Source: Siphlonurus alternatus | Taxonomy: Eukaryota; Arthropoda; Insecta; Ephemeroptera; Siphlonuridae | DNA: 64,000 nucleotides | Assembly (NCBI GenBank): GCA_949825025.1 | Contig: OX463786.1 | Span: 13,053,309-13,117,308, forward strand | Direction: 5' to 3' | Part shown: piece after piece, positions 63,000-64,000 of the stretch | Position numbering within the stretch: position 1 is the first letter of the stretch | Layout: the number at the start of each line of letters is the position of its first letter | Notes under the pieces: generated by a model | Told to the model about the DNA's origin: nothing | Seen by the model: the letters and a program-made list of their open reading frames with translations, nothing else | Database searches by the model: none | Position numbers and translations under genes: made by a program

Positions 63000-64000
63000 G
63001 TAAGTAACAGATATGGCCTCGATGGTGGGAAGTGAACTGACTTGAGGTCATGTTGCAATCACCTGAGGAAGAAATAATCACCTTGATTTTACCATTACAT
63101 GATTTGTAAATAACATTTAGAAGTTACCTTCCGTGTGCATGTCAATGTTCGTGAACTATTAACTACAATGTTGTATCATAGAAGACAGATTTAGATTTGC
63201 AAGGTGGTATTAGAGAGCATGCAGGTTAGTATACTGTATATAGGGGTAGTATATATTCAAAATACACTTGGCAAAGAGCCTAGAAAATTTTAGTACTCGA
63301 TTTAGTACTGGATTTTGATATCAAATTTCAAAAAAAAAATCTATAGGTTAAAATATAGTAATATGCTACAGCAAGTTGTATGTGAGTATCTAAAAAAAAT
63401 GAAAAAATAAAAACAAAAAACACGCGAGACAAAATAAATATACAGCTTGTTTTTAACTCATCAAAATGACCAACATCAATGTATCAAAAAGTATGTCTTA
63501 AAAAAAAATCTTATTTAGGTTAAAGAAAACTTCAAAATATCATAATATTCGATATTGGCAAGGCACTAACGTGACAGACCTAAACAATTATGATTTAATA
63601 TAATTTTATATATTACACTGATTTCAGCACGAAAATACAATTTAGTCCCTTTTATAATAAATACAATATAGTCCGCAAGTTATGACAATTCACACAGTAG
63701 AAGAGACATTTTATTTGCGAAAAAATGACACAATCAACAATTTGCATATTCCCATATGGGGTGGTGGATAGAGGGACTCACCCAAACCCAACACAGCTTA
63801 TATAATAAATCCCAATTTTTATATTACCCCAGCATTTGTAAATTCTAACTGGCAAAACTGTCAATATAAAGACAGACATATTATAACCAGGTTTGCAATG
63901 CACGGTTTCCATCACCGTGTTTGTACGAAATTTGTATACCATGAAAGCGATGACAAATGTGTTTGTTAATTTTGTGGTCAAAAATGTGAAACATATTATC

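Overview
This is a very AT-rich, intron-dominated animal window, roughly three quarters A+T by eye. It has no operons, no bacterial-type genes and no long open frames. The only gene I can identify with confidence lies on the minus strand and is the 5' half of a cap'n'collar/Nrf2-type bZIP transcription factor gene (insect cnc, CncC form). Five short exons give one continuous frame of 236 residues with matching intron phases: exon 1 at 46449-46420 (10 codons, start codon), exon 2 at 36771-36565, exon 3 at 34608-34506, exon 4 at 20579-20392 and exon 5 at 19706-19527. The frame carries the KEAP1-binding Neh2 region, with a DLG motif at about residue 25 and an ETGE motif at 112-115. The ETGE codons are split by a 13.9-kb phase-1 intron. 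The CNC and bZIP DNA-binding exons are not here. They should lie beyond position 1, past an intron longer than 19.5 kb.

The gene family, arthropod-type gene structure and repeat content point to an arthropod, most likely an insect with a repeat-rich, AT-rich genome, possibly a hemipteran. I cannot name the species.

Layout from left to right. 1-19,526 is the last visible cnc intron, with a tRNA-derived SINE at the left edge and several palindromic miniature elements. 19.5-20.6 kb holds exons 5 and 4 and, between them, decayed tandem copies of the exon 4/intron 4 boundary. 20.6-34.5 kb is a long intron with two palindromic elements and a cluster of GC-richer, promoter-like stretches at 25.6-28.2 and 33.3-33.6 kb, which could be internal promoters for shorter isoforms or antisense transcription. 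34.5-36.8 kb holds exons 3 and 2. 36.8-46.4 kb is intron 1, crowded with palindromic elements near the first exon. 46.4-46.65 kb holds exon 1 and its putative promoter. 46.65-64 kb is 5' flank with repeats and several compact CpG- and CRE-containing islands (50.6, 51.8, 59.5 and 62.8 kb), the last followed by a consensus plus-strand splice donor.

The other notable layer is a set of long-hairpin, MITE-like families, several with two or more copies here. One carries TGACGTCA (CRE) palindromes in its arms. Two others share the terminus TTAAGGGTAAG. All coordinates and motif calls were made by reading the sequence; no search or alignment program was used.
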